From Pirellulales bacterium (GTDB lineage Bacteria > Planctomycetota > Planctomycetia > Pirellulales > JAICIG01): 46,326 nt of DNA. The stretch covers positions 1-46,326 of the forward strand of contig JAICLL010000033.1 in assembly GCA_025927475.1 (NCBI GenBank). Direction: 5' to 3'. Of this stretch, positions 17,805-26,368 are shown piece after piece. The notes beneath the pieces were generated by a model. The model was not told where the DNA came from. It searched no databases and saw only the letters and a list, made by a program, of their open reading frames with translations. Each line of letters begins with the position of its first letter. The stretch's first letter is position 1. A program made the position numbers and the translations under genes.

Positions 17805-20060
17805 TTACTTTGCCCGAGGCTGCCCCAGGTGTTGCTTGAAAAACGCCGCGATGCGAGTGTGCAGGCGGATGGTGACTTCAGGATCGGGCACCATGTGCGT
17901 GAAGCCCGCCAGCGGAAGGAACTCGAACTTCTTGCCGGCGCGAAACAGGGCTTCGGTCATTTTCAGCGAATGGAGAAAGTAAACGTTGTCGTCCGCCGTG
18001 CCGTGGATGATGAGCAGCGGCACCGAAAGGCGCTTGCAGTACGTGACGACGTTGGCCGCCTCGTAGCCCGATCGGTTTTCGTCGACGAGGCCCATGTAAC
18101 GCTCGGTGTAATGGGTGTCATAGTCGCGGAAATCGCAGACTGGGGCGCCGGCGACGGCTGCCTTATAAATGTCGGGGCGGCGCATCGCCGCCATGGCCGA
18201 AAAATAGCCGCCGAACGACCAGCCGGTGATGCCGACGCGATCGAGGTCCAATTCAGCGTACTTTGCGCCCAGGGCCTGCAGGCCGGCGACCTGATCGTCG
18301 AGCGGAATATCGATCAGATTGTTTTTGATAGCCCGCTCCCATTCACGTCCGCGGCGCGGTGTGCCGCGGCCATCGAGCGAGACGACGATGAATCCCTGAT
18401 CGGCCAGCCATTGCTGCAACACGCTGCCCCGCGGCGACGCGTTGACCGTCAGCGCGTGCGGACCGCCATACACATGCACGATCACCGGGTATTTGGCGCC
18501 CGCGACGAATGACCGGGGGCGGACGATCGCGGCGCGGAACGCGCGCTGGCCCACGGTGAGCAGTTCCACCTTGGGCAGCGGCGGCTCTTTGGCGACGGAT
18601 TCTAGCTCGCCGAGCTGGCTGCCATCGGCGTCGCAGACTCGTGTGCCGGCGCGCCCGTCGGCCAGGCTGTAGTTGTGCAGATAGCTGCCGGATCGCTTGC
18701 CGCCTGCCCGCTTGCCGAAACTGAAGCTATGGTTGCCGGGTGCGGAGGTGAGCTTGGTCGGTTCGCCGCCCGCCAGCGAAATCGAATACACGTGCTGCTG
18801 CGTCGGGTCGGTGCTGGCCGTCACATAAACCGCGCTTTGCTCATCATCGACGCCGGCCAGGTCAATCAGGCCAAAACCGCCGGGCGTTAGCGAGCGAACG
18901 AGCTTTCCGTGGCGCGAACGAAGTTCCAGCGACCACTCGCCCGTCCGCTCGGTCAACCACAAAAATCCGCTGCCGTCCTTCAGCCACTTGGGGCAAGACG
19001 AAGCGAGGTTGATCCAAGCGGTATCCGTTTCTTTCAGCAGTTCGGTCAAGGCGCCCGTTTGCTCATCGACCGCGTAGAGCATTTCCTCGGTCTGCCGGCG
19101 ATTTTGCACCAGGATGGTCAGTGGTCCCTTCTCTTGCCACACGACTTTGGCGAGATAGGGATACGTTTCGTGGTCCCAGTCGATCCAGCGACTTTCACCA
19201 CCGGCGGCGGGCACGATCGCCAGGCGAACCGCGGCGTTCTTCGTGCCGGTTCGGGGATAAGGCCAACTCTTCGGCTCGCGCTCGGGATGCAGCGGATCGA
19301 GAATATGGAATGTCTCCATCCCCGCGGTGTCGGTTTGCTGGTAAGCGATCGAGCGGCTATCGGGCGACCACCAGTAGCCGTGCACGCGCCCCATTTCTTC
19401 CTGGGCCGCGAATTCCGCCGTGCCATGGCTGATCGTGCCTCCGGCGCCGCGCGTGATCTGGCGTTCGTCGCCGCTGGCCAAATCGGTCACATAAATCTCG
19501 CCGTCGCGGACGCACGCCAACCGCTGGCCATCGGGCGACAAACGTGGATCGAAAGGAAAGCCCGCCGCCGAAGATTTTACTTCCGTGCTCGTGCCGCTTT
19601 CTCGCTCGATGACGAACAGCCGATTCGCCAGTGGGACGAGAACCTTCGTCCCGTCGTCGGACAAATCGAAACGGGCGATCCCTTGCGCGGCCAGCCTCAA
19701 CCGTTCGCGCAGGGCTTTTTCCTCGGCCGAAAGCTGTTCGTCGCCTCCACGAACAATCTGGCTCGCGGTCAACAGCACGCGCTCGCTGCCCAGTTGGCAA
19801 TCGAACTCGTACAGGTCTTGAACAAACGATCGCGGTTGCGAGCGCAGCAACAGCACCGCCGAGCCATCGGGCGCCATCTGCGCCGACCGCGGCCGGCCCA
19901 GCGAGAAGTGGTAGGTCTCGGCGTATTGACGAAGAAAATCCTCATCCGTGGCGCGGATGGCGACATCAGGCGGTTGGGCGTCATCGGCAAAGACGATCGT
20001 CGGAATCAACACCAGGATCGAGACGTAAACAACAGCGAGCATTACGTTATGCCCATTCAC
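17805..20060 (-). CDS. S9 family (DPP-IV-like) secreted prolyl peptidase
   Basis: 751 residues. There is an N-terminal signal peptide (MLAVVYVSILVLIPTIVFAD). The middle is a beta-propeller of the DPP-IV type with the substrate-recognition Glu pair in GTAEFAAQEEMGRVHGYWW. The C-terminal alpha/beta-hydrolase domain has GWSFGGY (S615), GTADDNVYF (D690) and FTHM (H722). It should remove N-terminal dipeptides (X-Pro or X-Ala) from peptides outside the cytoplasm. The start is GTG at 20060, overlapping the stop of the upstream cyclophilin gene (GTGA). An in-frame ATG at 20042 is the alternative. It is the last gene of the cyclophilin-sulfatase operon. Confidence 0.93.
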   Translation of the reverse strand: MNGHNVMLAVVYVSILVLIPTIVFADDAQPPDVAIRATDEDFLRQYAETYHFSLGRPRSAQMAPDGSAVLLLRSQPRSFVQDLYEFDCQLGSERVLLTASQIVRGGDEQLSAEEKALRERLRLAAQGIARFDLSDDGTKVLVPLANRLFVIERESGTSTEVKSSAAGFPFDPRLSPDGQRLACVRDGEIYVTDLASGDERQITRGAGGTISHGTAEFAAQEEMGRVHGYWWSPDSRSIAYQQTDTAGMETFHILDPLHPEREPKSWPYPRTGTKNAAVRLAIVPAAGGESRWIDWDHETYPYLAKVVWQEKGPLTILVQNRRQTEEMLYAVDEQTGALTELLKETDTAWINLASSCPKWLKDGSGFLWLTERTGEWSLELRSRHGKLVRSLTPGGFGLIDLAGVDDEQSAVYVTASTDPTQQHVYSISLAGGEPTKLTSAPGNHSFSFGKRAGGKRSGSYLHNYSLADGRAGTRVCDADGSQLGELESVAKEPPLPKVELLTVGQRAFRAAIVRPRSFVAGAKYPVIVHVYGGPHALTVNASPRGSVLQQWLADQGFIVVSLDGRGTPRRGREWERAIKNNLIDIPLDDQVAGLQALGAKYAELDLDRVGITGWSFGGYFSAMAAMRRPDIYKAAVAGAPVCDFRDYDTHYTERYMGLVDENRSGYEAANVVTYCKRLSVPLLIIHGTADDNVYFLHSLKMTEALFRAGKKFEFLPLAGFTHMVPDPEVTIRLHTRIAAFFKQHLGQPRAK

Positions 20061-20761
20061 TTTTCAATCGTCGCATTTTTCACGTAGTCGAGTTTCGGGA
20101 AACTCTTCTTCAGGTAGGCATTTCCTTCCGACTGAATGCGGCCCTGATCGGGTCCCCGGCCTTGCGGAGCGCCTTCCCCGTAACCGTTATACAGCGATTC
20201 GACGACGTCCATCCCTTCCACCACTCGGCCGAACGGTGCGAACCGCATGTCATCGAGGCGGCTGTTGTCACCGTAGTTGATGAAAATCTGGGTCGAGCGC
20301 GAGTTTGGGATCGACTTCTGCGCGAACGTGACGTATCCGCGCTTGTTCGACTTTTTGACGCGGTCGTCTTCAATATTCGACCGGCTCCATTTATCGTTCA
20401 CGGCCGGATCGCCGTTGATGCCAAACTGCACCATGAAACTCTCGATATTGCGGAAAAACGCCGCGTCGTCGAAGTAACCAATCTTGACCAGGTTGTAAAA
20501 TCGATCGGCCGCATGCGGCGCCCATTCGCGGGTGACTTCGATCACGAAATCTCCCTTGGTGGTCGAGAAGCGGGCCTGGAACTGGTCGGGCGCCTCGTCC
20601 TTGGCGAGCGACGGATCAAGTAGTGCTGGGTTGCGTTTGGCCACAGATTTTGAACCTCCAGCCCGCCGTTCAGCTTGCTTCTCTCCACCCCCCGCGCAGC
20701 TCGATACCATCAGGACGGAGGCGACCAGCAGAATAGTCAGGCAATGATTGTTGTAGTGCAT
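20057..20761 (-). CDS. Cyclophilin-type peptidyl-prolyl isomerase, lipoprotein (copy A)
   Basis: 234 residues. The lipobox LMVSSCAGG puts the mature protein on a membrane via Cys22. The cyclophilin domain starts at ARFSTTKGDFVIEVTREWAP (as in 'T..G.i.ielf...aP') and includes FYNLVKIGYFDDAAFFRNIE, FMVQFGINGDP, NSRSTQIFINYGDN and FAPFGRVVEGMDVVESLYNG. The active-site Arg equivalent falls at FFRNI. It catalyses cis-trans isomerisation of prolyl bonds in exported proteins. It is a close paralogue of the gene at 22228-22932. The leader AAGGAACCATTTC before the ATG is shared in part with the other copy. Confidence 0.93.
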   Translation of the reverse strand: MHYNNHCLTILLVASVLMVSSCAGGGEKQAERRAGGSKSVAKRNPALLDPSLAKDEAPDQFQARFSTTKGDFVIEVTREWAPHAADRFYNLVKIGYFDDAAFFRNIESFMVQFGINGDPAVNDKWSRSNIEDDRVKKSNKRGYVTFAQKSIPNSRSTQIFINYGDNSRLDDMRFAPFGRVVEGMDVVESLYNGYGEGAPQGRGPDQGRIQSEGNAYLKKSFPKLDYVKNATIEK

Positions 20762-20790
20762 GAAATGGTTCCTTTCTTAGTTGAGTTGTC

Positions 20791-22224
20791 TCATTTCTCC
20801 TCGACCGCGCCAAGCTGCCCGGCGGGTCGGACATTCTTTCCTTTACGCCCGGCGGCCGTGTCGCCCAGGTCGTCGCGGGCCCGCTCGGCCAACGACTTAA
20901 GCCTGGCCACCACATCGGGATGCTCGGCAGCGATGTCTTGGCGTTCGCCCGGGTCGGCGTCCAGATCGAACAGCGACAGCTCGATGCGCCGCTGTTCATA
21001 CTTTGCCGGCATGCCGCCGTGGCCGCCGCCGTTGGAAAGCGTGCGATAGGCGTGAGGAAAGTGTAGTTTCCAGCGTCCGCTACGGATCGCCTGCAACTCG
21101 CCGCCCCAATAGAAGAACAGCGCCTCGTGCGGGCTTGTGGCGCCCGGCTGGCCCGCCATCAACGGCCAGATGTCCAGTCCGTCGATCGTGCGATCTTCGG
21201 GCAAGTCGGCGCCGGCCAGTTTGGCGAGCGTCGGCAGTAGGTCGATGGTCATGACTGGTTCGTGGCAAACGGCGCCGGCGGCGATTTTGCCGGGCCAGCG
21301 CATCAGGCAAGGCTCGCGCACGCCGCCCTCGAACGACGTGCCTTTGCCCTCGCGCAACGCACCCGCGGAACCGGCATGATCGCCGTAGCTAAGCCAAGGG
21401 CCATTGTCGGAGGTGAAAATCACGAGCGTCCGCTCGTCGAGGCCCAGCCGCTCGAGCGTTTCCAGCACTCGGCCCACCGACCAGTCGATCTCTTCGATCA
21501 CGTCGCCAAACGTTCCGCGCGGCGTCTTGCCGCGGAACTTATCGGACACAAACAGCGGCACGTGCGGCATGCTGTGAGCCAGGTAGACGAAAAACGGCTG
21601 ATCTTGATGACGCTCAATAAAACTCACCGCGTGCTCGGCATACCGGGTGCTGAGCTGGCTCTGATCGGGGTTCAGCGCGATCGTCTTTTCGCCTTCAATC
21701 AGCGGCAGATCGGGAAACTCCTTGGTTTCGGGGTGCTTGGGCCACATGTCGTTCGAGTAGGGCAGCCCAAAATACTCATCGAAGCCATGCCGGGTGGGCA
21801 GGAAGCGCGGGTGGTGCCCCAGGTGCCATTTGCCATAGATGGCCGTGGCATAACCCCGCGTTTTGAGCAACTCGGCGAGGGTGGTTTCGCGGTCGTTGAT
21901 GCCATGCCGAGCCTTCGGCCCCAGCGCGCCCAGAATGCTCACGCGATTGGAATAGCAACCCGTCAAAAGCGCCGCCCGCGACGCCGAGCAAACGGCCTGG
22001 GCCACATAAAAATCGGTGAAGCGAACGCCCTCTTTGGCCAGACGGTCGAGATGAGGCGTGTGGTAGCCCTTTGCCCCATAACAACCGACGTCGCCGTAGC
22101 CCAGGTCGTCGGCAAAGATGAGCACGATGTTGGGCGGCGCTGGCGGCTCGTCAGCAAACGTCCCCGCGCCGCCGGCCGCAAGAGTCGCGATCGCAAGAAA
22201 CAGGTGAAGGTTCGTCTTTCGCAC
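20791..22224 (-). CDS. Sulfatase (arylsulfatase A-like)
   Basis: 477 residues with a signal peptide ([20 protein letters not shown]). [20 protein letters not shown] gives the metal-binding D39/D40. The maturation motif is C79-S-A-S-R83, in which Cys79 becomes formylglycine (a C-x-A-x-R variant). [18 protein letters not shown] and the later [15 protein letters not shown] are further catalytic blocks. It releases sulfate from sulfated polysaccharides in the periplasm. The substrate is unknown, and no maturase gene is in the window. It starts with GTG three bases after the stop of cyclophilin copy B, and cyclophilin copy A follows after 29 bases. Confidence 0.95.
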   Translation of the reverse strand: MRKTNLHLFLAIATLAAGGAGTFADEPPAPPNIVLIFADDLGYGDVGCYGAKGYHTPHLDRLAKEGVRFTDFYVAQAVCSASRAALLTGCYSNRVSILGALGPKARHGINDRETTLAELLKTRGYATAIYGKWHLGHHPRFLPTRHGFDEYFGLPYSNDMWPKHPETKEFPDLPLIEGEKTIALNPDQSQLSTRYAEHAVSFIERHQDQPFFVYLAHSMPHVPLFVSDKFRGKTPRGTFGDVIEEIDWSVGRVLETLERLGLDERTLVIFTSDNGPWLSYGDHAGSAGALREGKGTSFEGGVREPCLMRWPGKIAAGAVCHEPVMTIDLLPTLAKLAGADLPEDRTIDGLDIWPLMAGQPGATSPHEALFFYWGGELQAIRSGRWKLHFPHAYRTLSNGGGHGGMPAKYEQRRIELSLFDLDADPGERQDIAAEHPDVVARLKSLAERARDDLGDTAAGRKGKNVRPAGQLGAVEEK

Positions 22225-22227
22225 GGT

Positions 22228-22932
22228 TCACTTCATGATCTTAGCATTCTTGATGTAGTCGAGCTTTGGAAATCTCTTTTTCAGATATTCGTTCCCCTCT
22301 TCCTGGATACGGCTCTGATCGGGTCCCAGGCCTTTCGGAGCGCCCTCGCCATAACCGCTATACAGTGACTCGATGATGTCCATGCCTTCGGCGACACGTC
22401 CGAAGGGGGCAAAGCGCATCGCGTCGAGCCGGCTGTTGTCGCCGAAGTTGATAAAAATCTGGGTCGAACGCGAGTTCGGGGCCGACTTCTGCGCGAACGT
22501 GACGTATCCGCGCTTGTTCGACTTCTTGACGGGATCGTCGTCGATGTTCGATTGGCTCCATTTTTCGTTCACGGCCGGGTCGCCGTTGATCCCAAACTGC
22601 ACCATGAAGTTCTCAATGTTGCGGAAAAACGCCGCGCCGTCAAAGTAGCCGATCTTGACCAGGTTGTAGAACCGATCCGCCGCCTGCGGCGCCCATTCAC
22701 GCCTTACCTCGATCACGAAGTCTCCCTTTGTGGTCGAGAATTTCGCCTGGAACTGATCGGGGGCTTGTTCCTCGGCGAGTGACGGATCGAGCAACGCGGG
22801 ATTGCGATCGCCCGCCGCTTTGGAATCTGCGGCCGACCGTTCGGGCTGTTTCTCTCCGCCCCCCGCGCAACTCGAAATCATCAGAACGGTGAGGATCATG
22901 GGAGCGGCCAGGCAATGGTGGTGGTAATCCAT
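22228..22932 (-). CDS. Cyclophilin-type peptidyl-prolyl isomerase, lipoprotein (copy B)
   Basis: 234 residues, the same length as copy A at 20057-20761 and identical to it at most positions (for example FMVQFGINGDPAVN, KKSNKRGYVTFAQKS, NSRSTQIFIN). A lipobox (MISSCAGG) is again present. The active-site FFRNIENF is conserved. It is the first gene of the operon with the sulfatase, copy A and the DPP-IV-like peptidase. AGGAACCCTTTC precedes the ATG, as in copy A. The pattern suggests tandem duplication with the sulfatase lying between the copies. Confidence 0.93.
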   Translation of the reverse strand: MDYHHHCLAAPMILTVLMISSCAGGGEKQPERSAADSKAAGDRNPALLDPSLAEEQAPDQFQAKFSTTKGDFVIEVRREWAPQAADRFYNLVKIGYFDGAAFFRNIENFMVQFGINGDPAVNEKWSQSNIDDDPVKKSNKRGYVTFAQKSAPNSRSTQIFINFGDNSRLDAMRFAPFGRVAEGMDIIESLYSGYGEGAPKGLGPDQSRIQEEGNEYLKKRFPKLDYIKNAKIMK

Positions 22933-23029
22933 GAAAGGGTTCCTGTTTACGTGAGGTACATGGCTGGCTCGCGGCGGATTGCGCCGGCGGCGGTTTAATG
23001 GGGCTACGCGGCGCGGTTGGCTCCAGCGG

Positions 23030-24019
23030 TTAACGCTTCGCCCAAACTTGCCGAACGGCGTCTGGAGTGTCGGCCTGTTCGATGCTGCCCAGAATTTGCT
23101 GTAGCAAATCCGCGTCTTGGATTTGTCGGATTTCGGACATGAGCGCCAGCCCCGCGACGGCGAAGCGAAGTTTCAATCCCAACTCGATGCCCGCCAACAG
23201 GCCCTCCTCACGGCCCTCCTCACGGCCCTCCTCACGGCCCTTCTCGAGGCCCTTCTCGAGGCCCTCGGCCAGGCCCTTCTCTAGGCCCACGCGCTCAGCA
23301 GTGGTGATGAAAGTCATGCCTTTCTCCTTTTCAAACTCGTGAATCTCATTCCAGGCCAACTCAGCCAGCGGCTTCGGCAACATCATCATTCTCTCCATTA
23401 GCCGGTACAATTGGCGGACCTGCTCCGCACTGAACCCACGGCCGTAAAGTCCCTTGACCAGCCGCACCTGCGCCACGCGCCGCGCCTCGTCGTCATGAGC
23501 GTTTTGCAGCGTCTTCAAATGCGCCAGGACTACCACCGCAATTGGGTTCGGATTCGACTCCAGCGCCGCCTCGTCGCGCGCATAATCGAGCAGCTTGGCC
23601 GTCGGGAACCGGATGCCAACCTCCGTGCCCCACAATTCATAGCCGAACCGATCGGGACGCCAGTCCGGCCGGTCGTCGCCCAGGATCGCGAAGCTCGCCA
23701 CCTTTTGATTATAGCGATCGAAGAGCCGGTAGTTGTAGACGTACATCCGTTTGGCGAAGGCCGTTTCCGGCTGGCTCTGAAACTCGATGTGGACCAGCAC
23801 CCACTCCACCCGGCCGTTGGTCCTGCGGACCTTGACCGGCTTGTCCGCCACACGCCGCCCTTGTTCCGATACGGGCGTGATCTCCTGCAACTCTTGTTCG
23901 AGCGGATCACGCGGCTGCGTCCAGTCGATTTCCCGATAGGCGTCGGGAAAAAAGAACTCCATGAAGGGCTCAAGCAAGGTGTCGAGCGTTTCCTTCCACG
24001 CGCTATCGAAATCGGCCAT
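23030..24019 (-). CDS. Rpn family recombination-promoting nuclease / putative transposase
   Basis: 329 residues from ATG at 24019 (MADFDSAWKETLDTLLEPFM). A longer start at 24058 is possible. FMEFFFPDAYREIDW, ADKPVKVRR and WVLVHIEFQSQPETAFAKRM, then YVYNYRLFDRYN, are the PD-(D/E)xK fold of the Rpn/PDDEXK group (E-x-Q in HIEFQ). A charged repeat segment (EKGLEKGREEGREEGREEGL) and a C-terminal helical part (LLQQILGSIEQADTPDAVRQ) match family members with DUF4351-like ends. Rpn proteins cut DNA and raise RecA-independent recombination. Many copies per genome are usual in planctomycetes and cyanobacteria. No terminal repeats or second gene mark this one as mobile. Confidence 0.85.
   Translation of the reverse strand: MADFDSAWKETLDTLLEPFMEFFFPDAYREIDWTQPRDPLEQELQEITPVSEQGRRVADKPVKVRRTNGRVEWVLVHIEFQSQPETAFAKRMYVYNYRLFDRYNQKVASFAILGDDRPDWRPDRFGYELWGTEVGIRFPTAKLLDYARDEAALESNPNPIAVVVLAHLKTLQNAHDDEARRVAQVRLVKGLYGRGFSAEQVRQLYRLMERMMMLPKPLAELAWNEIHEFEKEKGMTFITTAERVGLEKGLAEGLEKGLEKGREEGREEGREEGLLAGIELGLKLRFAVAGLALMSEIRQIQDADLLQQILGSIEQADTPDAVRQVWAKR
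23200..23288. repeat. 12-base minisatellite inside the Rpn gene
   Basis: The units gccctcctcacg (three copies) and then gcccttctcgag-type units encode the EEGR and EKGL tetrapeptides of the Rpn protein. Such tracts are prone to slippage. Confidence 0.75.
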
Positions 24020-24210
24020 TGCAAAAATGCTCGCAGCGCTTTTCTTGAATGAGAGCAAGTCTACGAAAGACCGAGGGCCATTGGAAGAAGGCGAAATGCA
24101 ACGGGCCAGGTTGGATGTCGCGAATTGTGGCCTCTATGGCGGCGCGGTAGAATTGGGAGGCGCCCTATCGAAAATGCCACAAACATCGAAGGGACACGAA
24201 GGATCTCGCG

Positions 24211-25617
24211 ATGAGACGTGAATTACCGCTTGCGGCCATGTTGCTCGTCGCGGTCTGGGCGTTGCCCATGCGCGCGGAAGAGACCAAAGCGGCGGCTCAG
24301 CCGCGGCGGACGAGCGGCGAGGCCGATCCGCCAATTCGCTGGCCTCAGTTTCGCGGGCCGGGTGCGCGGGGCGTTGGCGAAGGCACAAACCTCCCCGATC
24401 GCTGGTCGGCCAGGAAAAACATTGCTTGGAAGCGCGACATTCCCGGCCGCGGTTGGTCATCGCCCGTTGTCTGGGGATCGCACGTATTCCTGACAACCGT
24501 CGTCAATACGGGCGAATCGGAAGAGCCGACCAAAGGACTTTACTTCGGCGGCGAGCGACTGATACCGCCCACTTCGCTCCATCAGTGGAAGGTGTATTGC
24601 CTCGACCTCGATACGGGGGAGATTCGCTGGCTGCGGCAAGTCCACGAAGGGCTACCGGCGACGGCCATTCACATCAAAAACAGCTTCGCCTCGGAGACGC
24701 CCGTAACCGACGGCGAGCGAATCTATTGCTACTTTGGGAATCTTGGCATCGTGGCCTTGGACTTCGACGGCGAGGAAGTTTGGAAGGTCGACCTGCCGCC
24801 TCAGGCGACCCGTTTTGGCTGGGGAATGGCGGCCTCGCCCGTGCTGTACCGCGATCGGATTTACCTTGTCAACGACAACGAACAAGACTCATATTTGCTC
24901 GCCTTGGACGCAAAGACCGGCAACGAAGTCTACCGAGTCGCGCGTGACGAGAAAAGCAATTGGGCCACGCCGTTTGTCTGGGAGAATAGCCAACGCACCG
25001 AGATCGTAACACCGGGCACGGGTCTGGTGCGCTCTTATGATCTCGACGGCGAGTTGCTCTGGTCGATGAAGGGCATGTCGAGCATCACCATCGCCACGCC
25101 GTATCAGTACGACGACATGCTCATGGTCAGTTCCGGTTACGTCAGCGACCGGTTCCGGCCGATTTACGCCATTCGGCCGGGAGCGGAGGGCGACATCTCG
25201 TTGATGGAAGGAGAGACGTCCAACGACTTCATCGCCTGGCGCCTACCGGCGGCCGCTCCGTACAACCCGACCACGCTGGTTTACGACGACCGAATGTATG
25301 TTCTCTACGATCGCGGATTGATCGCCTGCTACGATCCGCGCGACGGCAAAGAGATCTTCGGCATGCAACGGCTGCCGAATGGCGGAGCGTTCACCTCGTC
25401 GCCGTGGGCCTACGACGGCAAGGTATTCTGTCTCAACGAAGATGGCGTGACGTTCGTGCTCAAAGCCGGCGATCGGTTTAAGTTGCTTCACACGAACACC
25501 TTGACCGACGATGACATGGGCATGGCGACTCCCGCCGTGGTTGGAGACAAGCTGTTGATTCGGACGTCGGCGCGGCTGTACTGTGTTCGCAAAGCCGCGG
25601 GGTCGGATGATCGGTAG
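24211..25617 (+). CDS. Secreted PQQ-like beta-propeller protein
   Basis: 468 residues. The signal peptide is RRELPLAAMLLVAVWALPMRA. WPQFRGPGARGVGEGTNLPD and WKRDIPGRGWSSPVVWGSHV are the planctomycete 'WPxFRGP' opening of the PQQ_2/BamB-like propeller. The blades recur as CLDLDTGEIRW, ALDFDGEEVWKVDL, LLALDAKTGNEVYRV, RSYDLDGELLW and ACYDPRDGKEIF. No PQQ-enzyme catalytic residues are visible, so binding or scaffold function is more likely than dehydrogenase. AAGGA precedes the ATG. It stands alone between an opposed Rpn gene and a small gene on its own strand. Confidence 0.9.
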   Translation: MRRELPLAAMLLVAVWALPMRAEETKAAAQPRRTSGEADPPIRWPQFRGPGARGVGEGTNLPDRWSARKNIAWKRDIPGRGWSSPVVWGSHVFLTTVVNTGESEEPTKGLYFGGERLIPPTSLHQWKVYCLDLDTGEIRWLRQVHEGLPATAIHIKNSFASETPVTDGERIYCYFGNLGIVALDFDGEEVWKVDLPPQATRFGWGMAASPVLYRDRIYLVNDNEQDSYLLALDAKTGNEVYRVARDEKSNWATPFVWENSQRTEIVTPGTGLVRSYDLDGELLWSMKGMSSITIATPYQYDDMLMVSSGYVSDRFRPIYAIRPGAEGDISLMEGETSNDFIAWRLPAAAPYNPTTLVYDDRMYVLYDRGLIACYDPRDGKEIFGMQRLPNGGAFTSSPWAYDGKVFCLNEDGVTFVLKAGDRFKLLHTNTLTDDDMGMATPAVVGDKLLIRTSARLYCVRKAAGSDDR

Positions 25618-25668
25618 TGTCCTAATAGTGATCGCGGGCATTGACAGCCTCCCATTCCAAAGGACAAT

Positions 25669-25896
25669 ATGGGTATGAGCGCCGCCGAGACCCAACCCGC
25701 GGGCATCGACCCGCAGGTCCTGGCAGACCTGGACGCCGTGATGAAGCGGATTATCGACGGCACCCCGGTGGATCCCGAAACGTCCCGCCGGATCGAGCAG
25801 CGCGCCGACCGGATCACGGAGGAGATCCGCCGTAGCCGCGGCGTCATGGACGACGAACGGTTCCGGGCGTTGCTGCGCGACGATGACGACGCATGA
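25669..25896 (+). CDS. Small acidic helical protein, antitoxin-like
   Basis: 75 residues (73 if the second ATG, 25675, is used), with AAAGGA upstream. The predicted helices DPQVLADLDAVMKRIIDGTP, SRRIEQRADRITEEIRRSRG and DDERFRALLRDDDDA resemble small antitoxins that precede PIN-type toxins. In line with that, an ATG overlaps its end (25887), but that frame stops after 17 codons (MTTHEVISCRASRSLCR). The toxin, if there ever was one, is gone. Function not assigned. Confidence 0.55.
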   Translation: MGMSAAETQPAGIDPQVLADLDAVMKRIIDGTPVDPETSRRIEQRADRITEEIRRSRGVMDDERFRALLRDDDDA

Positions 25897-25932
25897 AGTA
25901 ATCTCGTGCCGCGCTTCTCGTTCATTGTGCCG

Positions 25933-26231
25933 CTAGTGACATTGCCGTGACGCCACGTCGCTGGATGCCCGGGCTCCGAGTTGACGACTGGCGGATCCCT
26001 CAGCATATCTCTGCGCGAATGCTCTTGGCCTAGCAAAGGGCACAGCGCGCTTGACGGGCCGGGCATGCACGCCGGGGTATCGATAATCAACGGCGAATTG
26101 GCTTAAGAATTTGAAGCGATGCTGATAAGCTGCCAAGAATGTTGGCAATGAAAGCAGATCTCATCGGTGGGCGTCGGCTTCATGCGGATGATCTCGTTGG
26201 CGACGCGATACTCGGATTCTGCCTTTCGCAT
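25933..26231 (-). pseudogene. Decayed HEPN-domain gene
   Basis: ATG at 26231 opens a frame reading MRKAESEYRVANEIIRMKPT and PTDEICFHCQH, the standard start of a HEPN protein ('KAexdyrvA...D.iCFHcQQAaEKylKA'). The sequence then goes wrong and stops at 26103. In a second frame, FLSQFAVDYRYPGVHARPVK (about 26115-26055) is the typical HEPN end ('..yAvdfRYPg..'), followed by FARPRAFAQR and TGA near 25933. The central 50-60 residues expected between these parts are missing, so an internal deletion has broken the gene. HEPN proteins of this type usually pair with a minimal nucleotidyltransferase, which I do not see here. Confidence 0.65.
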
Positions 26232-26368
26232 CCTTGAGAGGAATCAAGACATCATTCTTTTCCGCGCAGGAGCCGATTGTCGAGCGAGCCGCGCGGAAGG
26301 GCAAGCCAAGGCTCCCTCGTAACGGTCTGCCTTCACTTGCGGTCACTCGTGGGATAACATCAGGCGGG

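Noticed and set aside
23200-23288. CRISPR-like short tandem repeats
   Set aside because: Units are contiguous with no spacers and lie in frame inside the Rpn gene. No CRISPR array or cas gene was seen in the window.
23030-24019. Insertion sequence around the Rpn gene
   Set aside because: No terminal inverted repeats or target duplications could be seen at its borders.
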